From: Rhodospirillaceae bacterium
GTDB taxonomy: Bacteria > Pseudomonadota > Alphaproteobacteria > SP197
NCBI GenBank assembly: GCA_002722885.1
Contig: PBNE01000002.1
Span: 1 to 64,000, forward strand
Direction of reading: 5' to 3'
Length of the DNA stretch: 64,000 nt
Within the stretch, counting starts at the first letter, position 1. Each line of letters begins with the position of its first letter. Position numbers and translations under genes: made by a program. Shown piece after piece: positions 1-9,263 of this stretch. The notes below the pieces were generated by a model, which made no database searches, was not told where the DNA came from, and saw only the letters and a program-made list of their open reading frames with translations.

Positions 1-78
1 GACGTTGCATACCAGCGTGTCGGTAGCGTCGGGGTCTTCGGGTGATATGAATGCGCTTCCAAGGATGGGTGCTCTGTT

Positions 79-492
79 TTGGATGATGACGAAGTCGGTG
101 CCTTCTGCGGTTTCACCAGCACCGTCCATGGCGAGCAGACCCTGCTGGCCATGAACAGGCTGGTCTGCGGACCGATCGCGATGCTTCTGATCCCCTTCAT
201 GGGCGTGATGCCGGATCTGTCGGGCATTAAGATCCTGATCGTCATCGCCCTGGTCAATGCCGGCGCGCAGCACCTGATTATCTGCGCGTATGCTCTTGCT
301 CCTGCCTCACTGCTGGCGCCCTTCCAGTATCTGGAGATCATCGGCGCGGGCGCGGTCGGCTTCCTGCTGTTCAGCCAACTGCCCGATCTTTGGGCCTGGA
401 TCGGAATCGGCATCATCATCACCACGAACATCGCCGTGCCTCTCTGGGAAGCGTGCTCCGGCCATGCCCACGGCCATCAGGTGCTGCCTTGA
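79..492 (+). pseudogene. DMT/EamA-family transporter remnant (C-terminal half)
   Basis: About 137 codons encode only the second half of a drug/metabolite transporter: four hydrophobic segments ending in the typical EamA tail (LLAPFQYLEI followed by a last membrane helix). Intact family members have about 300 residues and ten helices. The same frame has a TGA at 43-45, so the N-terminal half cannot be supplied from the visible upstream DNA. The only available start is a TTG at 79. The 3' end touches the next DMT gene in a stop/start overlap, so this is probably the remains of a former two-gene DMT operon. The part before base 1 is unseen, so a disrupted gene extending further left is possible. 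Confidence 0.6.
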
Positions 493-1427
493 CCGTCTCC
501 GCACAGACGCCACCCACGCCGGACGGACGGCATCGTCATGCCCCGCTTCTGGCGATCGGCATGTGGTGTTTCGCGGCCTTTCTCTTCACCAGCCAGTCGG
601 CCATCCTGAAGCTTCTGGCTGACGACTATCATTTCTCCGAAATCCTGTTCGGCCGGTCCCTTGTCGTCGCCCTGGGCACTGTGCTGCTGCTGTGGCGCGG
701 GTCCGGCTTGGCTGCACCATTCCGGACAAAAAGATTCAGGCTCCACGTCCTGCGTTTTGCCTGTTTCTTCGTCGCGCTCGGCGCCTTCATCGAGGCCGTG
801 CGACAGATCTCGCTGGCCGACGCCGTGGCCGTTAGCTTCGCGGCGCCGCTGCTGATGACCGCTCTTTCCGTTCCCCTGCTGGGCGAGAAGGTCGGCATAC
901 GGCGCTGGACCGCGGTCGCGGTCGGCCTGCTGGGTGTCGTGGTAATCACCAATCCATCGACCGGGATCTTCCAGATCTCGGCTCTGTGGGCGCTGCTCTC
1001 CGCGCTCGCTTATGGCCTGGCGATCATCGTCACGCGGGTCGCTACCAAGACCGAAGAAACCATTGTGACCGTGTTCTGGCTCAATGCGATCTATGTCATC
1101 ACCATGCCGCTCTTCGCGCCCTTCGAATGGATCGTTCCGAGCTGGAACGCCATCGGCCTGATGGCAGGCTGCGGCCTGATCGTGCTGGTCGCGCAACTGA
1201 CCGCGGTGCAGGCCTGTGTCCTGGCGCCGCCTCAGGTTCTCGCGCCCTTCGACTACACCGCCATGGTCTGGGCGACACTGCTGGGCTTTGCCATCTGGGG
1301 CGACCTGCCGACCTGGACCGTCGTGATCGGCGGCGCCATCCTGATCGCCAGCGGTCTTTACATCCTTTGGCGGGAAGCGAAGGTAGCTCGGCAACCGGTC
1401 ACTCAATCCTCCAGCAGCGAGTCGTAG
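489..1427 (+). CDS. DMT/EamA-family inner-membrane transporter
   Basis: A 312-residue protein with two EamA halves and about ten hydrophobic helices; the second half ends in VLAPFDY and a final helix, the usual form for this exporter superfamily. Substrate cannot be read from sequence; relatives export amino acids, metabolites or drugs. The chosen start is a TTG at 489 that overlaps the TGA of the preceding remnant, which suggests translational coupling; an ATG at 390 would add an unnatural His/Arg-rich leader. The last 25 bases overlap the 3' end of the convergent broken ABC-F gene. Confidence 0.8.
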   Translation: MTVSAQTPPTPDGRHRHAPLLAIGMWCFAAFLFTSQSAILKLLADDYHFSEILFGRSLVVALGTVLLLWRGSGLAAPFRTKRFRLHVLRFACFFVALGAFIEAVRQISLADAVAVSFAAPLLMTALSVPLLGEKVGIRRWTAVAVGLLGVVVITNPSTGIFQISALWALLSALAYGLAIIVTRVATKTEETIVTVFWLNAIYVITMPLFAPFEWIVPSWNAIGLMAGCGLIVLVAQLTAVQACVLAPPQVLAPFDYTAMVWATLLGFAIWGDLPTWTVVIGGAILIASGLYILWREAKVARQPVTQSSSSES

Positions 1428-2489
1428 AACGGGTCGGCGCTGTCGATCTCGATCAGCTTACCGCGCTCGATCATGAAGACGCGGTTGGCCACGTCATCCA
1501 AAAAGCGTCTGTCACGGCTGACCATCACGCAGGTCAGATCACGGTTCAGGATTTCGTCCTCCAGCCGCTCGATCGTGAAGAGGTGATCGCCATTGGGCTC
1601 GGCCACATCAAAGGCGTTACAGCGTAACAGGATGTTGGCCTGGGCTCCGCCGTCAGCGAGCTTGAGGTTGCGCCGGCCTTCCGGTGCGACATAGGTCACG
1701 GTCGCCTTCTTCTTTTCGATGCTCTTGGCGCGGCGCGAAAACTTCTCGTTGTCCCAGAGCTTGCCCCATGTCGCGAGCCGCTTGGCGCGGCGCTGAAGAC
1801 GCTTGATCTCGGCTTCTTCGGTCTCCCGCGCCTTGGCGGCAGCCAGACCGTGCTCAACCAGAAGCTGGCGCGCGAGTGTAGTTGCCCGGGAAGTCGTGCA
1901 GCACGGCATCGCGCAGGAACATCGTGCGGTTCGTGCAGCGGTCCAGCACCTCGCGATCATGGTTGATCATGATCAGCGGGTCCCGCATCTCGTCTTCCAG
2001 CCAGCGTTCGAGATGAAGAATCTTGGCGAGATCGAGATGGTTGGTCGGCTCATCGAGCAGAAGCAGGTCCGGTTCTAGCAGACGTGCCCGCGCGATCAGG
2101 GCCAACCTTTGCCAGCCGCCCGAAAGCTTTCCGATCCAGCGCTCGTGAAACTCATAGGGAAATCCCAGCGACGACAGCACGACATCAACCTTCCACGCAT
2201 CACTGTCGCGGATCGCTACAGGCAGCGCGTCGAGCAGGCCATCACGAAGCGAGAGGTCCAGGAGGTTCCCCGGAACCTCCTGCTCGCTCACACCCATGGT
2301 CAGGCCGCGACGCAGAGCCAGATCGCCGGCGTCGATATCGAGCCGGCCCGTCAACGTCTTTAGCGGGGTCGATTTGCCCGAACCATTCGCGCCGATCCGG
2401 TCGTTCTAACCCACGGAAAAACCCGCATCGCCCACCAGCGGCGTGATGCCATGAGAAACGGTGAGGCGAGAGGCAATCAGCAGAGACAT
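1403..2489 (-). pseudogene. ABC-F ATPase, inactivated by nonsense, frameshift and internal deletion
   Basis: Read from an ATG at 2489 the N-terminal half is a clear ABC-F domain: Walker A GANGSGKST, signature LSGGWQR and Walker B LLLLDEPTNHLD. It is interrupted by an in-frame TAG at 2406-2408 just before Walker A. A frameshift near 1870-1880 follows the FPGNYT linker start. The linker continues in another frame, but the second ATPase domain runs from its first strand (NAFDVAEP) directly into its last part (VMVSRDRRFLDD), so its Walker A, signature and Walker B are deleted. The switch motif normally SHDR reads SRDR. An intact ABC-F, a translation-associated ATPase, has about 530-600 residues. 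Three independent lesions make a pseudogene far more likely than sequencing error. Confidence 0.88.
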
Positions 2490-2629
2490 GACAGCGATAC
2501 TTCGAACGAAGCTTTCCTGACGGGTTGAACGGGGCGCTTGTCATAACGGCTGGCAGGCCGAACGTCGATTCCTTGGCACTGATGTCCGGACATGGCTAAG
2601 GTTCGCCCAGCACATGAGCGGAGTGAATG

Positions 2630-3412
2630 ATGAGCGAACACGTCCACACCCACGTCAACGGCCGCATCTTCGAGGTGACGCTCGACAACCCGAAGGCCAA
2701 TGCGATCGGCGCGGCGGTGAGCCGTGAGATGAACGACGCCTTCATTCGCTTTCGCGATGACCCCGAGCTCTGGGTCGCGATCCTTACCGGTGCCGGCGAC
2801 AGGTTCTTCTGCACCGGGTGGGACCTCAACGACGGCGCCGAGGACGAGCCCGACAAGGACTTCGGCCCCTATGGTTTCGGTGGTGTCTCCGGCATGTTCG
2901 AGCTCAACAAGCCCGTGATCATGGCGATCAACGGCTATTGTGTGGCCGGCGGCTTTGAACTGGCGCTGTCGGGCGACCTGATGGTGGCCGCGGAGAACGC
3001 CGAATTCTTCCTGTCTGAGGTCAATGTCGGCCTCACCACATCCGGTGCCAGCATCTCGCGTCTGATGTCGCGTCTGCCCCGACACATCGCTCTGGAGCTG
3101 CTTTTCACGGGGCGGCGCATGAGCGCCCAGAAAGCTCATGACCTGCATCTGGTGAACCGGGTCACGCCAAAGGGCCAGGTGATGGATGCCGCGCGCGAGC
3201 TGGCCGAAACCATTGCCGCGGCAGCACCGCTGTCGGTGCAGGCCGAAAAGCAGATGGTGAACCTGGTCGGCGATCTCACGCCTGAAGAGGCTGACAAGCT
3301 GGAGAAGGCCGGCGCCCTCACGGCCAAGGCCCGGGTTTACGAATCGTCCGATTCCAAGGAAGGCGCTCGGGCCTTCGTGGAAAAACGTAAACCTGTGTGG
3401 ACAGGTCGCTAG
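2630..3412 (+). CDS. Crotonobetainyl-CoA hydratase-like enoyl-CoA hydratase (CaiD family)
   Basis: A 260-residue crotonase-fold protein that aligns from its first residues with E. coli CaiD (261 residues): MSEHVHTHVNG start, TLDNPKANAI, GWDL, DFGP, the oxyanion-hole region NGYCVAGGFEL and the end KRKPVWTGR. The two acidic residues equivalent to the CaiD pair E111/E131 are E110 and E130. CaiD hydrates crotonobetainyl-CoA in carnitine metabolism. No caiA, caiB or caiC lies nearby, so the substrate could be another beta-unsaturated acyl-CoA. The second of two adjacent ATGs is chosen because GGAG lies six bases upstream and the alignment begins there. Confidence 0.72.
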   Translation: MSEHVHTHVNGRIFEVTLDNPKANAIGAAVSREMNDAFIRFRDDPELWVAILTGAGDRFFCTGWDLNDGAEDEPDKDFGPYGFGGVSGMFELNKPVIMAINGYCVAGGFELALSGDLMVAAENAEFFLSEVNVGLTTSGASISRLMSRLPRHIALELLFTGRRMSAQKAHDLHLVNRVTPKGQVMDAARELAETIAAAAPLSVQAEKQMVNLVGDLTPEEADKLEKAGALTAKARVYESSDSKEGARAFVEKRKPVWTGR

Positions 3413-3472
3413 GCCGGATTTGCCCGGCGGCGTGCCTATCTTTACATAAATAGGAACCCAAGAGAGGTCCTG

Positions 3473-4243
3473 ATGCTCGTCGTCGTCTCGCCTGCCAAAG
3501 CGCTCAATTTCGATCCCGCACCGTGCGATCTGCCGGCCACCCAGCCGGCCCTGATGGCGCAGACGCGCGAGCTGATGAAGACGACGCGGGCTCTGAGTGC
3601 GGGCGATCTCGCACGGCTTATGGACCTTTCGGACTCGCTCGCCGAGCTCAACCGCGATCGTTTCAAGGGCTTTCGCCTCAAGCATGCCGATGACAACGCC
3701 AAACAGGCCGTGCTGGCCTTTGCCGGAGACACCTACCGCGGCTTCGATGCGGGAACCCTTGGTGCCGGTGATCTCGACTACGCCCAGGAACACATGCGGA
3801 TTCTCTCCGGCCTCTACGGCCTGCTGCGTCCGCTCGACCTGATCCAGCCCTACCGGCTGGAGATGGGAACACGCCTGGCGACCCAGCGTGGTGAAAACCT
3901 CTATGACTTCTGGGGCAACAAGATCACCCTGGCGCTGAACAAGGCGTTGAAGGAACACGACACACCGGTTCTGGTGAACGCGTCGTCGCAGGAATACTTC
4001 GGCGCAGTGAAGACCCGGAACCTGAAGGGCCGGATTGTCACGCCCGTGTTCAAGGAAGAGCGGGACGGCGTCGCCAAGATAATCAGCTTCTCGGCCAAGG
4101 TCGCGCGCGGCATGATCGCCCGCTACATCATCGAAAACCGGATCGACCGGCCCGATGCCATGAAGGACTTCGCCAAAGACGGCTACCGCTTCCGCGATGA
4201 CCTTTCGGACGACGACACGTTCACCTTCGTGCGCGTGAGCTAA
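3473..4243 (+). CDS. yaaA: Peroxide stress protein YaaA (DUF328/UPF0246)
   Basis: The 256-residue protein matches YaaA over its whole length: N-terminal SPAKALNF, central LSGLYGLLRPLDLIQPYRLEM, LYDFWGNKIT and the C-terminal block around GMIARYIIENRI. In E. coli YaaA lowers free iron and limits DNA damage during hydrogen peroxide stress; it has a DNA-binding fold. The cytosolic gene stands alone, about 60 bases after the hydratase gene, with AGAGG ahead of the ATG. Nothing in the sequence shows OxyR control. Confidence 0.95.
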   Translation: MLVVVSPAKALNFDPAPCDLPATQPALMAQTRELMKTTRALSAGDLARLMDLSDSLAELNRDRFKGFRLKHADDNAKQAVLAFAGDTYRGFDAGTLGAGDLDYAQEHMRILSGLYGLLRPLDLIQPYRLEMGTRLATQRGENLYDFWGNKITLALNKALKEHDTPVLVNASSQEYFGAVKTRNLKGRIVTPVFKEERDGVAKIISFSAKVARGMIARYIIENRIDRPDAMKDFAKDGYRFRDDLSDDDTFTFVRVS

Positions 4244-4444
4244 GACTCGATTCGGTGCCAGCCGGCCCCTGTGCACCGGCGCGACAGAGGAAGGTTTCGG
4301 ACCTTTTCTGCAATTCAATGCCATACACCGTAGGCCTTGTGACCGGGCCTGCGCCGGATACCCCAGATGTGGCGTGTGCCGACGCGCAGTCGATGGCATG
4401 GGCGTCTGATTGTTTGGTGTCGTGTGATCCTCGTGAACGCAGTC

Positions 4445-4747
4445 CTAACCCCCATTCACGTCGGATTCGGTATCATTGCAAGGCTTCTTGCGCGTCGCCC
4501 AGGGCAGACCATCGCCTTCGATGTAGACCGAGAGCAGCGCAGCGCCGGGCTCCATGAATTCCCGATAGCTCAGAAGATCGTAGGTCTCGGTTTCAATCCA
4601 GGCTGATTCCCAACCAAAGGGTGCAGCTGCCCCATCCGGCACATACTGCCAGCGCGAGGCAGCCGGATCGCGCGTGCCCACAACACAACCTGCCACCAGA
4701 CCGGCAAGAGCCAGACCAGCGAGCAGAATCCCGAGAAACCGGATCAT
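4445..4747 (-). pseudogene. Truncated lipoprotein, probably the N-terminus of an alpha/beta hydrolase
   Basis: The 100-residue product starts with a lipoprotein signal peptide: Arg near the start, a Leu/Ala-rich core and the lipobox LVAGC with the acylated Cys near residue 21. Residues 70-88 (SVYIEGDGLPW) match the first strand and oxyanion-loop region of exported alpha/beta hydrolases, which normally continue for about 250 more residues with a GxSxG nucleophile. Here the frame ends soon after, in unrelated sequence, so the catalytic domain is missing. The ATG overlaps the stop of the carbamoylase gene by four bases, making it the last gene of the hydantoin operon. It may still make a short lipoprotein. 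Confidence 0.55.
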
Positions 4748-5676
4748 GTGCCCTGAGGTTCGACCGTACCGGTGGTTTCGACGATCAGGCCGTAGTGTTC
4801 AGTGCGTCGGTGGGCCGCGAAGTTGAAAATGTTGGCCTTGATGTAAGCCCCAGCGTCGAGGTCACAGTCGGCGATGATCAGCTCATCCTCCAGGGTCGAG
4901 GCCAGGGCGGCGATCTCGCCGTTGGGCGTGACGATGGCGCTGGAGCCCATCATGTGGACGCCATCCTCATAGCCGGCCTTGGCGACACCGACGACCCAGC
5001 AACCGTTCTGATAGGCCCCGGCCTGCAGGGTCAGCAGGTTGTGGTGGATACGCAGGTGCGGCGGCTCGAACGCATGGCCGTTCAGCGTGGGCGTGTTGTA
5101 GCCGATCAGGACCAGTTCGACGCCCTGAAGGCCCAGCACGCGGAAGGCCTCCGGCCAGCGGCGGTCGTTACAGATCAGCATGCCAAGCTTGCCGCCCATC
5201 GTGTTCCAGACGGGAAAGCCCAGGTTGCCGACCTCGAAGTAACGCTTTTCAAGGTGCTGGAACTCGCGGTCGGGCTCGTTTTCGGCATGACCGGGGAGGT
5301 GGATCTTGCGGTACTTGGCGACGATCTCACCGGTCTTGTCGACCAGAATGGCGGTGTTGAAACGGTGTTCTCCATCGACTTCGGCATAGCCGAGATGGAA
5401 ACCGATGCCACACTCGCGCGCAGTATCGAACAGCGGCTGGGTCTCCGCACTGGGCATGGTGAACTCGTAAAAGCTATCGAGTTCGGCCTGATCCTCGATG
5501 AACCAGCGCGGGAAAAAGGTCGTCATCGCCAGTTCAGGGAACACGATGAGATCGCAGCTCCGGCCCGCGGCCTGGCGCATCAGGTCGACCATGCGTGCCA
5601 CGGTGGCGGCCTTGGAATCCGCACGCAGGACCGGCCCCATCTGGGCACCGGCGACTGTCAGAACACGTCTGGTCAT
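4744..5676 (-). CDS. N-carbamoyl-D-amino acid hydrolase (nitrilase superfamily)
   Basis: A 310-residue cytosolic enzyme with the nitrilase triad in the arrangement of Agrobacterium D-carbamoylase: E48 in FPELAMTTFFPRW, K124 in KYRKIHLPGH and C169 in ICNDRRWPEA. Strings such as LDSFYE, FQHLEKRYFE and GYNTPT also match that enzyme. It should hydrolyse N-carbamoyl amino acids to the amino acid, CO2 and ammonia. The ATG at 5676 is chosen because GAGGAAG lies just upstream and it aligns with known starts; an in-frame ATG at 5715 gives a poor basic leader. It follows the racemase by 13 bases and completes a hydantoinase-racemase-carbamoylase set. Confidence 0.88.
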   Translation of the reverse strand: MTRRVLTVAGAQMGPVLRADSKAATVARMVDLMRQAAGRSCDLIVFPELAMTTFFPRWFIEDQAELDSFYEFTMPSAETQPLFDTARECGIGFHLGYAEVDGEHRFNTAILVDKTGEIVAKYRKIHLPGHAENEPDREFQHLEKRYFEVGNLGFPVWNTMGGKLGMLICNDRRWPEAFRVLGLQGVELVLIGYNTPTLNGHAFEPPHLRIHHNLLTLQAGAYQNGCWVVGVAKAGYEDGVHMMGSSAIVTPNGEIAALASTLEDELIIADCDLDAGAYIKANIFNFAAHRRTEHYGLIVETTGTVEPQGT

Positions 5677-5689
5677 CGTCTGCTTCCTC

Positions 5690-6361
5690 TTATGCATGTG
5701 CGGCCTGGACCGCATTCAGCGCCACGGATGTCGCGGACTGGGTCGGTTCGATCACCGGAATACCGACCCGCTGTTCCAGCAGGCGGCGATACTGCGCCAT
5801 GCCGGCGCAGCCCATCACCAGGACATCGGCACCATGGTCCTTGCGCAGTTTGCTGCCCACGGCCGTCATGCGGTCGAGTACCTTGTCCTTCTGGGCTAGC
5901 TCTGTGACACCCATATCAATCGCGAGGTCTCCGGCGAGCTTATCGAGCAGGCCGAGCGAGCCGATATGGCGGCGATGACGCGGCAGGGAGCGGGACAGGA
6001 TCGAGATCACACCGAAGCGTTCACCCACGGCAATGGCCGCAGCATAGCCGCACTGGGCGATGCCGTAGACCGGCACCCGGCTGACCTCGCGGGCCGCGTG
6101 CAGCCCGGGGTCGCTGAAACAGGCGATGACAAAGGCATCGGTCCGGTTCTGCTCGCGCTCGACCGTGGTCACGATGGGCGCAACGACATCGGCGATATGG
6201 CAGTCGGTTTCGATACCCGGAGGTCCTTCTGCCAGAGTCGCGCAATCGATCACGGGGCCGTCAGCAAAACGAAGACCCTCGAGGGCATCGGACATGCGGT
6301 CCGTCACATCCCCGCTGGAGTTGGGATTGATCACGAGAATGCGGCCTGCCATGGCGTTCAC
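5690..6361 (-). CDS. Hydantoin racemase (Asp/Glu/hydantoin racemase family)
   Basis: A 223-residue protein with the family N-terminus RILVINPNSS and the two catalytic cysteines, C81 in IACFSDPG and C185 in MGCAGMA, which act as the acid/base pair on opposite faces of the hydantoin C5. Racemisation lets a stereoselective hydantoinase and carbamoylase convert both enantiomers. The likely start is a GTG at 6361 overlapping the hydantoinase TGA (GTGA); the ATG at 6352 is the alternative and is closer to the usual N-terminus. It sits between the hydantoinase and D-carbamoylase genes, which supports the assignment. Confidence 0.88.
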   Translation of the reverse strand: MNAMAGRILVINPNSSGDVTDRMSDALEGLRFADGPVIDCATLAEGPPGIETDCHIADVVAPIVTTVEREQNRTDAFVIACFSDPGLHAAREVSRVPVYGIAQCGYAAAIAVGERFGVISILSRSLPRHRRHIGSLGLLDKLAGDLAIDMGVTELAQKDKVLDRMTAVGSKLRKDHGADVLVMGCAGMAQYRRLLEQRVGIPVIEPTQSATSVALNAVQAAHA

Positions 6362-7701
6362 ACCGGTCGGATGAAGCGGCCGTCACCCGGCGTGTTCAGC
6401 ACTTCGGTGCCGTCAAACACCTTCATGCCGCGCAGCCAGGTTTCGGAGACACGTCCGGTGAACTCCATGCCGTCATAGGGACTCCAGGACGCCATCTCGC
6501 AATGAAGTGTGGCGTCATCGTGGCGATAGGTCTCGCGTGCCACGACGGCAAAATCCGCATCGGCGCCGACCTCGATACCACCCTTGCGGGGCCACAGGCC
6601 GAAGTGCCGTGCCGGCCCCTCGCACATCATCTGAGCGACCAGCACCGCGCCATGGCCGCGAGCCTCGGCTGAGGTGATCATCGCCGGCAGCATGCATTCG
6701 ATGCCCGGAGCACCAGGAGCGGCCTTGAAGATGTTGTCGTCGGGCTTGCGTTCAAGCGGCCAAGAGCAGTGATCCGATGAAACAAAGGCAGCGTCGCCAA
6801 CCTCGATCCGTTCCCAGATCGCATCCTTCTGGTCCGGCCGGATCGGCGGATTGACCTTGCCGCGCGCGCCCCGCTCCAGAACGTCATCCTCGTCAAACAC
6901 AAGGTAGTGGATGCAGGTCTCGCAAGTCGCCTGAAAGCCCTGATCCCGGTACTGGCGGGCCATGTCGAAGCCGCGCGCCAACGACGAATGCACGATATGG
7001 GCCCGCACGCCGGTCTGGGCACCCATCTCAAGGATGATCGCGTTGGCCAGCAGCTCCGCGAGCGGTGGCCGGCTGGGATGATGCACATTCACGCCCATCT
7101 GCTGCGCTCCCTTGAAACGCGCGATGGCATCGTCGACGACCTCCTGGTCCTCGTTGTGGACAGCAACGGTCAGGCCCGTCTCCGCAATGGCGGAAAACGC
7201 ACGGGCCATCTCGTGGTGAGGAATGCGCGGGAAGCGGTGCGGATTGGACTCATAGGTCGACATCTTGAAGGCGCAGACCCCGCCCTCGGCCAGGGATGCG
7301 ATCTGGTCGGTCTCGACCTGTTTCTTGACCGAACCATAGAGTGCGACATCACCATGGGCGACGGCGTTGGCGACATCGATCTTGGCGTCCAGAAGATCAC
7401 GGCTCCAGACCGGATCGGGCTCGTCGAAAGGCATATCGACGATGGTGGTGACACCACCGGCGATGCCGCTGCGGGTGAGATCCTGCAGGCCCTTGAAGCC
7501 GGCAATGGAACCGGCATGGGTCTGGCCGTCGACGATGCCGGGAAACACCAGGCAGCCGCTGTGATCGGTGACCTCTGCAGCCTCGGGCGCTTCGCCCTGG
7601 CCGATGTCGGCGACCAGCCCGTCCTTGATGCCAACCCAGCCGTTCTCGGCCAGTTTTCCGGGCAGCACGAGGTCACCCTTGATGACACGATCCAACGCCA
7701 T
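6358..7701 (-). CDS. Hydantoinase/allantoinase-type cyclic amidohydrolase
   Basis: The 447-residue TIM-barrel amidohydrolase resembles allantoinase and D-hydantoinase. Visible metal-site residues are H62, the carbamylated lysine K146 (CAFKMST), H182 (VAVHNED), H238 (AHIVHSS) and D310 (VSSDH). The usual first His of the HxH motif is replaced by Gln: DGQTH (Q60-T-H62). A Gln here is also found in some dihydroorotase/allantoinase relatives (DDQVH), so the enzyme need not be dead. It should open a hydantoin or ureide ring to an N-carbamoyl acid, which the downstream carbamoylase then cleaves. It overlaps the racemase gene. Confidence 0.82.
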   Translation of the reverse strand: MALDRVIKGDLVLPGKLAENGWVGIKDGLVADIGQGEAPEAAEVTDHSGCLVFPGIVDGQTHAGSIAGFKGLQDLTRSGIAGGVTTIVDMPFDEPDPVWSRDLLDAKIDVANAVAHGDVALYGSVKKQVETDQIASLAEGGVCAFKMSTYESNPHRFPRIPHHEMARAFSAIAETGLTVAVHNEDQEVVDDAIARFKGAQQMGVNVHHPSRPPLAELLANAIILEMGAQTGVRAHIVHSSLARGFDMARQYRDQGFQATCETCIHYLVFDEDDVLERGARGKVNPPIRPDQKDAIWERIEVGDAAFVSSDHCSWPLERKPDDNIFKAAPGAPGIECMLPAMITSAEARGHGAVLVAQMMCEGPARHFGLWPRKGGIEVGADADFAVVARETYRHDDATLHCEMASWSPYDGMEFTGRVSETWLRGMKVFDGTEVLNTPGDGRFIRPV

Positions 7702-7754
7702 GATCCGACTCCCTGGTTCGGCTGCAGACTAGAACAATCCCGTGGCCGGCAACA

Positions 7755-9257
7755 TCAGCCGTGTTTATCACAGATGCTCGCGACATGGTGGGGCCGCGAC
7801 GAAAAACAGATGCAATGATCGGCGACGTGGGGTTCGAGCGCCGCGACGATCTCCTTGCGATCGGCCGTGTCACGATTGAGCCGCTCCATCGCCCGCTCGG
7901 TGTCCGCGATCAGAGCGTCGAGATCGATCGTGGTGAAACAGTGGTTCTCGTAGACAAACCGGCCGTCAATCATGACATCGCTGACCGAACTGCCATCATC
8001 GGCATAGGCGAGCTGATTGAAGGCATCGTTAAGCGGGACATAAGCGAGATCGTGAAGGTCGAGGAACGCGAGATCGGCCTTGTAACCCGGCGCGATGCGC
8101 CCGATCAGCCTCTCAAAGCCCATGGCCCGCGCGCCGCCGATAGTTGCCATCTCCAGGGCCTCGGCTGAGGCGACCCAGCGGTTGATATCGTGGGTGAGGA
8201 CACGTGAGACATAGGCGGCCAGGCGCGTCGCCTCGAACATGTTCTGATTGTCCGACGAGTTGGAGCCGTCCGACCCCAGACCGACGTTCACGCTGGCGTC
8301 GCAGAGCTCGCGAATTTGGGCCAGGCCGGAGCCCAGGCGCATGTTACTGGCGGGGCAGTGCGCGACCGAGGCACCACGATCGGCCATGCGGCGCATGTCG
8401 TCGGGGTCGAGCCAGACACCATGGGCCGCGGTGAACCGGTCCGTGAGCAGGCCCATGTCATCGAAATGCGCGGTGAGAGATTTGCCATAGGTGAGCTGAC
8501 CGTTGAGCGCCTGAAGCTTCGATTCCGCCATATGGGTGTGAACCGGGCACTGAAACTCATCGGAAAGCCGGGCACAGGCCGCGAGGAAGTCATCCGTGCA
8601 GTGCATCGGGATCGTGGGTGCGATACCGAAGCGCAGACGATCGGTGTCGAAGGGCCATGTGGCGAGGACCTCACGGCAGGCCTCCAGCGACGCACCGAAG
8701 GGGTCGAGACGCCAGCCATCGACGGTTCTGCGCAGATCATCGGGCAGACTGTCGGCCAGTCCCGGCACGATGTCGTAAAACGAGAGATCGGCCATCATGG
8801 GCGCGATCAAGGCACGCATGCCGATGGTGTCGTAGGCCCGGGCAACCTGATGCATACCCTCGACACTGGGCCGGGGCTGTTCCCAGGTAAGGTCGTAGAC
8901 CGCCGTGGCGCCACGCCGGATCATATCAGCGGCGGTCAGCATGGTGGCGAGATACTTGTCCTCATGGCTGCGCCCGGCGCTGATCCAGGGCCCGGCGTTG
9001 AGCAGCAACTCCAGAGACCAGAGATCGCCCCTGCCCTTTCCCAGACTGCCGTGGCCATGAGTGTGCGCGTTGACGAGACCGGGGATGACGATGCTGCCGG
9101 AAACATCGCGCTCGATCGCGCCGTCCGGCACCGCCATGCCACAGGGGCCGCAGTCCCTGATCTCCGTGCCGTCAATCAGGATATCGCCGCGTTCTGCACG
9201 CCGTTCCGTGGCGTCCAGGCTGAGCCCGCCGCGCAGGACGATGAAACCGGTGCTCAT
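7755..9257 (-). CDS. Amidohydrolase of the AtzB/TrzN/guanine-deaminase type
   Basis: A 500-residue metal-dependent hydrolase. It shows HxH (NAHTHGHG, H65/H67), a later HTHMAES, HGVWL, the HCPASNMRLGSG strand and the catalytic Asp in GLGSDGSNSSDN, the layout of the chlorohydrolase/aminohydrolase branch that deaminates or dechlorinates heterocycles such as s-triazines, guanine or cytosine. Its substrate is unknown. The last 25 or so residues are rich in His and Cys (HHVASICDKHG end), an odd tail. It lies six bases after the epimerase gene and 53 bases before the hydantoinase gene, so it likely feeds the same cyclic-amide pathway. Confidence 0.8.
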   Translation of the reverse strand: MSTGFIVLRGGLSLDATERRAERGDILIDGTEIRDCGPCGMAVPDGAIERDVSGSIVIPGLVNAHTHGHGSLGKGRGDLWSLELLLNAGPWISAGRSHEDKYLATMLTAADMIRRGATAVYDLTWEQPRPSVEGMHQVARAYDTIGMRALIAPMMADLSFYDIVPGLADSLPDDLRRTVDGWRLDPFGASLEACREVLATWPFDTDRLRFGIAPTIPMHCTDDFLAACARLSDEFQCPVHTHMAESKLQALNGQLTYGKSLTAHFDDMGLLTDRFTAAHGVWLDPDDMRRMADRGASVAHCPASNMRLGSGLAQIRELCDASVNVGLGSDGSNSSDNQNMFEATRLAAYVSRVLTHDINRWVASAEALEMATIGGARAMGFERLIGRIAPGYKADLAFLDLHDLAYVPLNDAFNQLAYADDGSSVSDVMIDGRFVYENHCFTTIDLDALIADTERAMERLNRDTADRKEIVAALEPHVADHCICFSSRPHHVASICDKHG

Positions 9258-9263
9258 GATCCC

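Noticed and set aside
2406..2408. TAG in the ABC-F gene as possible recoding (pyrrolysine)
   Set aside because: There are further lesions and no pyl genes; decay explains it.
2477..4399. Long minus-strand open frame opposite the CaiD-like and YaaA genes
   Set aside because: It is a mirror of two well-supported genes in G+C-rich DNA; its translation matches no family.
4244..4444. Short open frames between yaaA and the truncated lipoprotein gene
   Set aside because: No start site, family match or codon pattern; likely debris of the lost hydrolase part.
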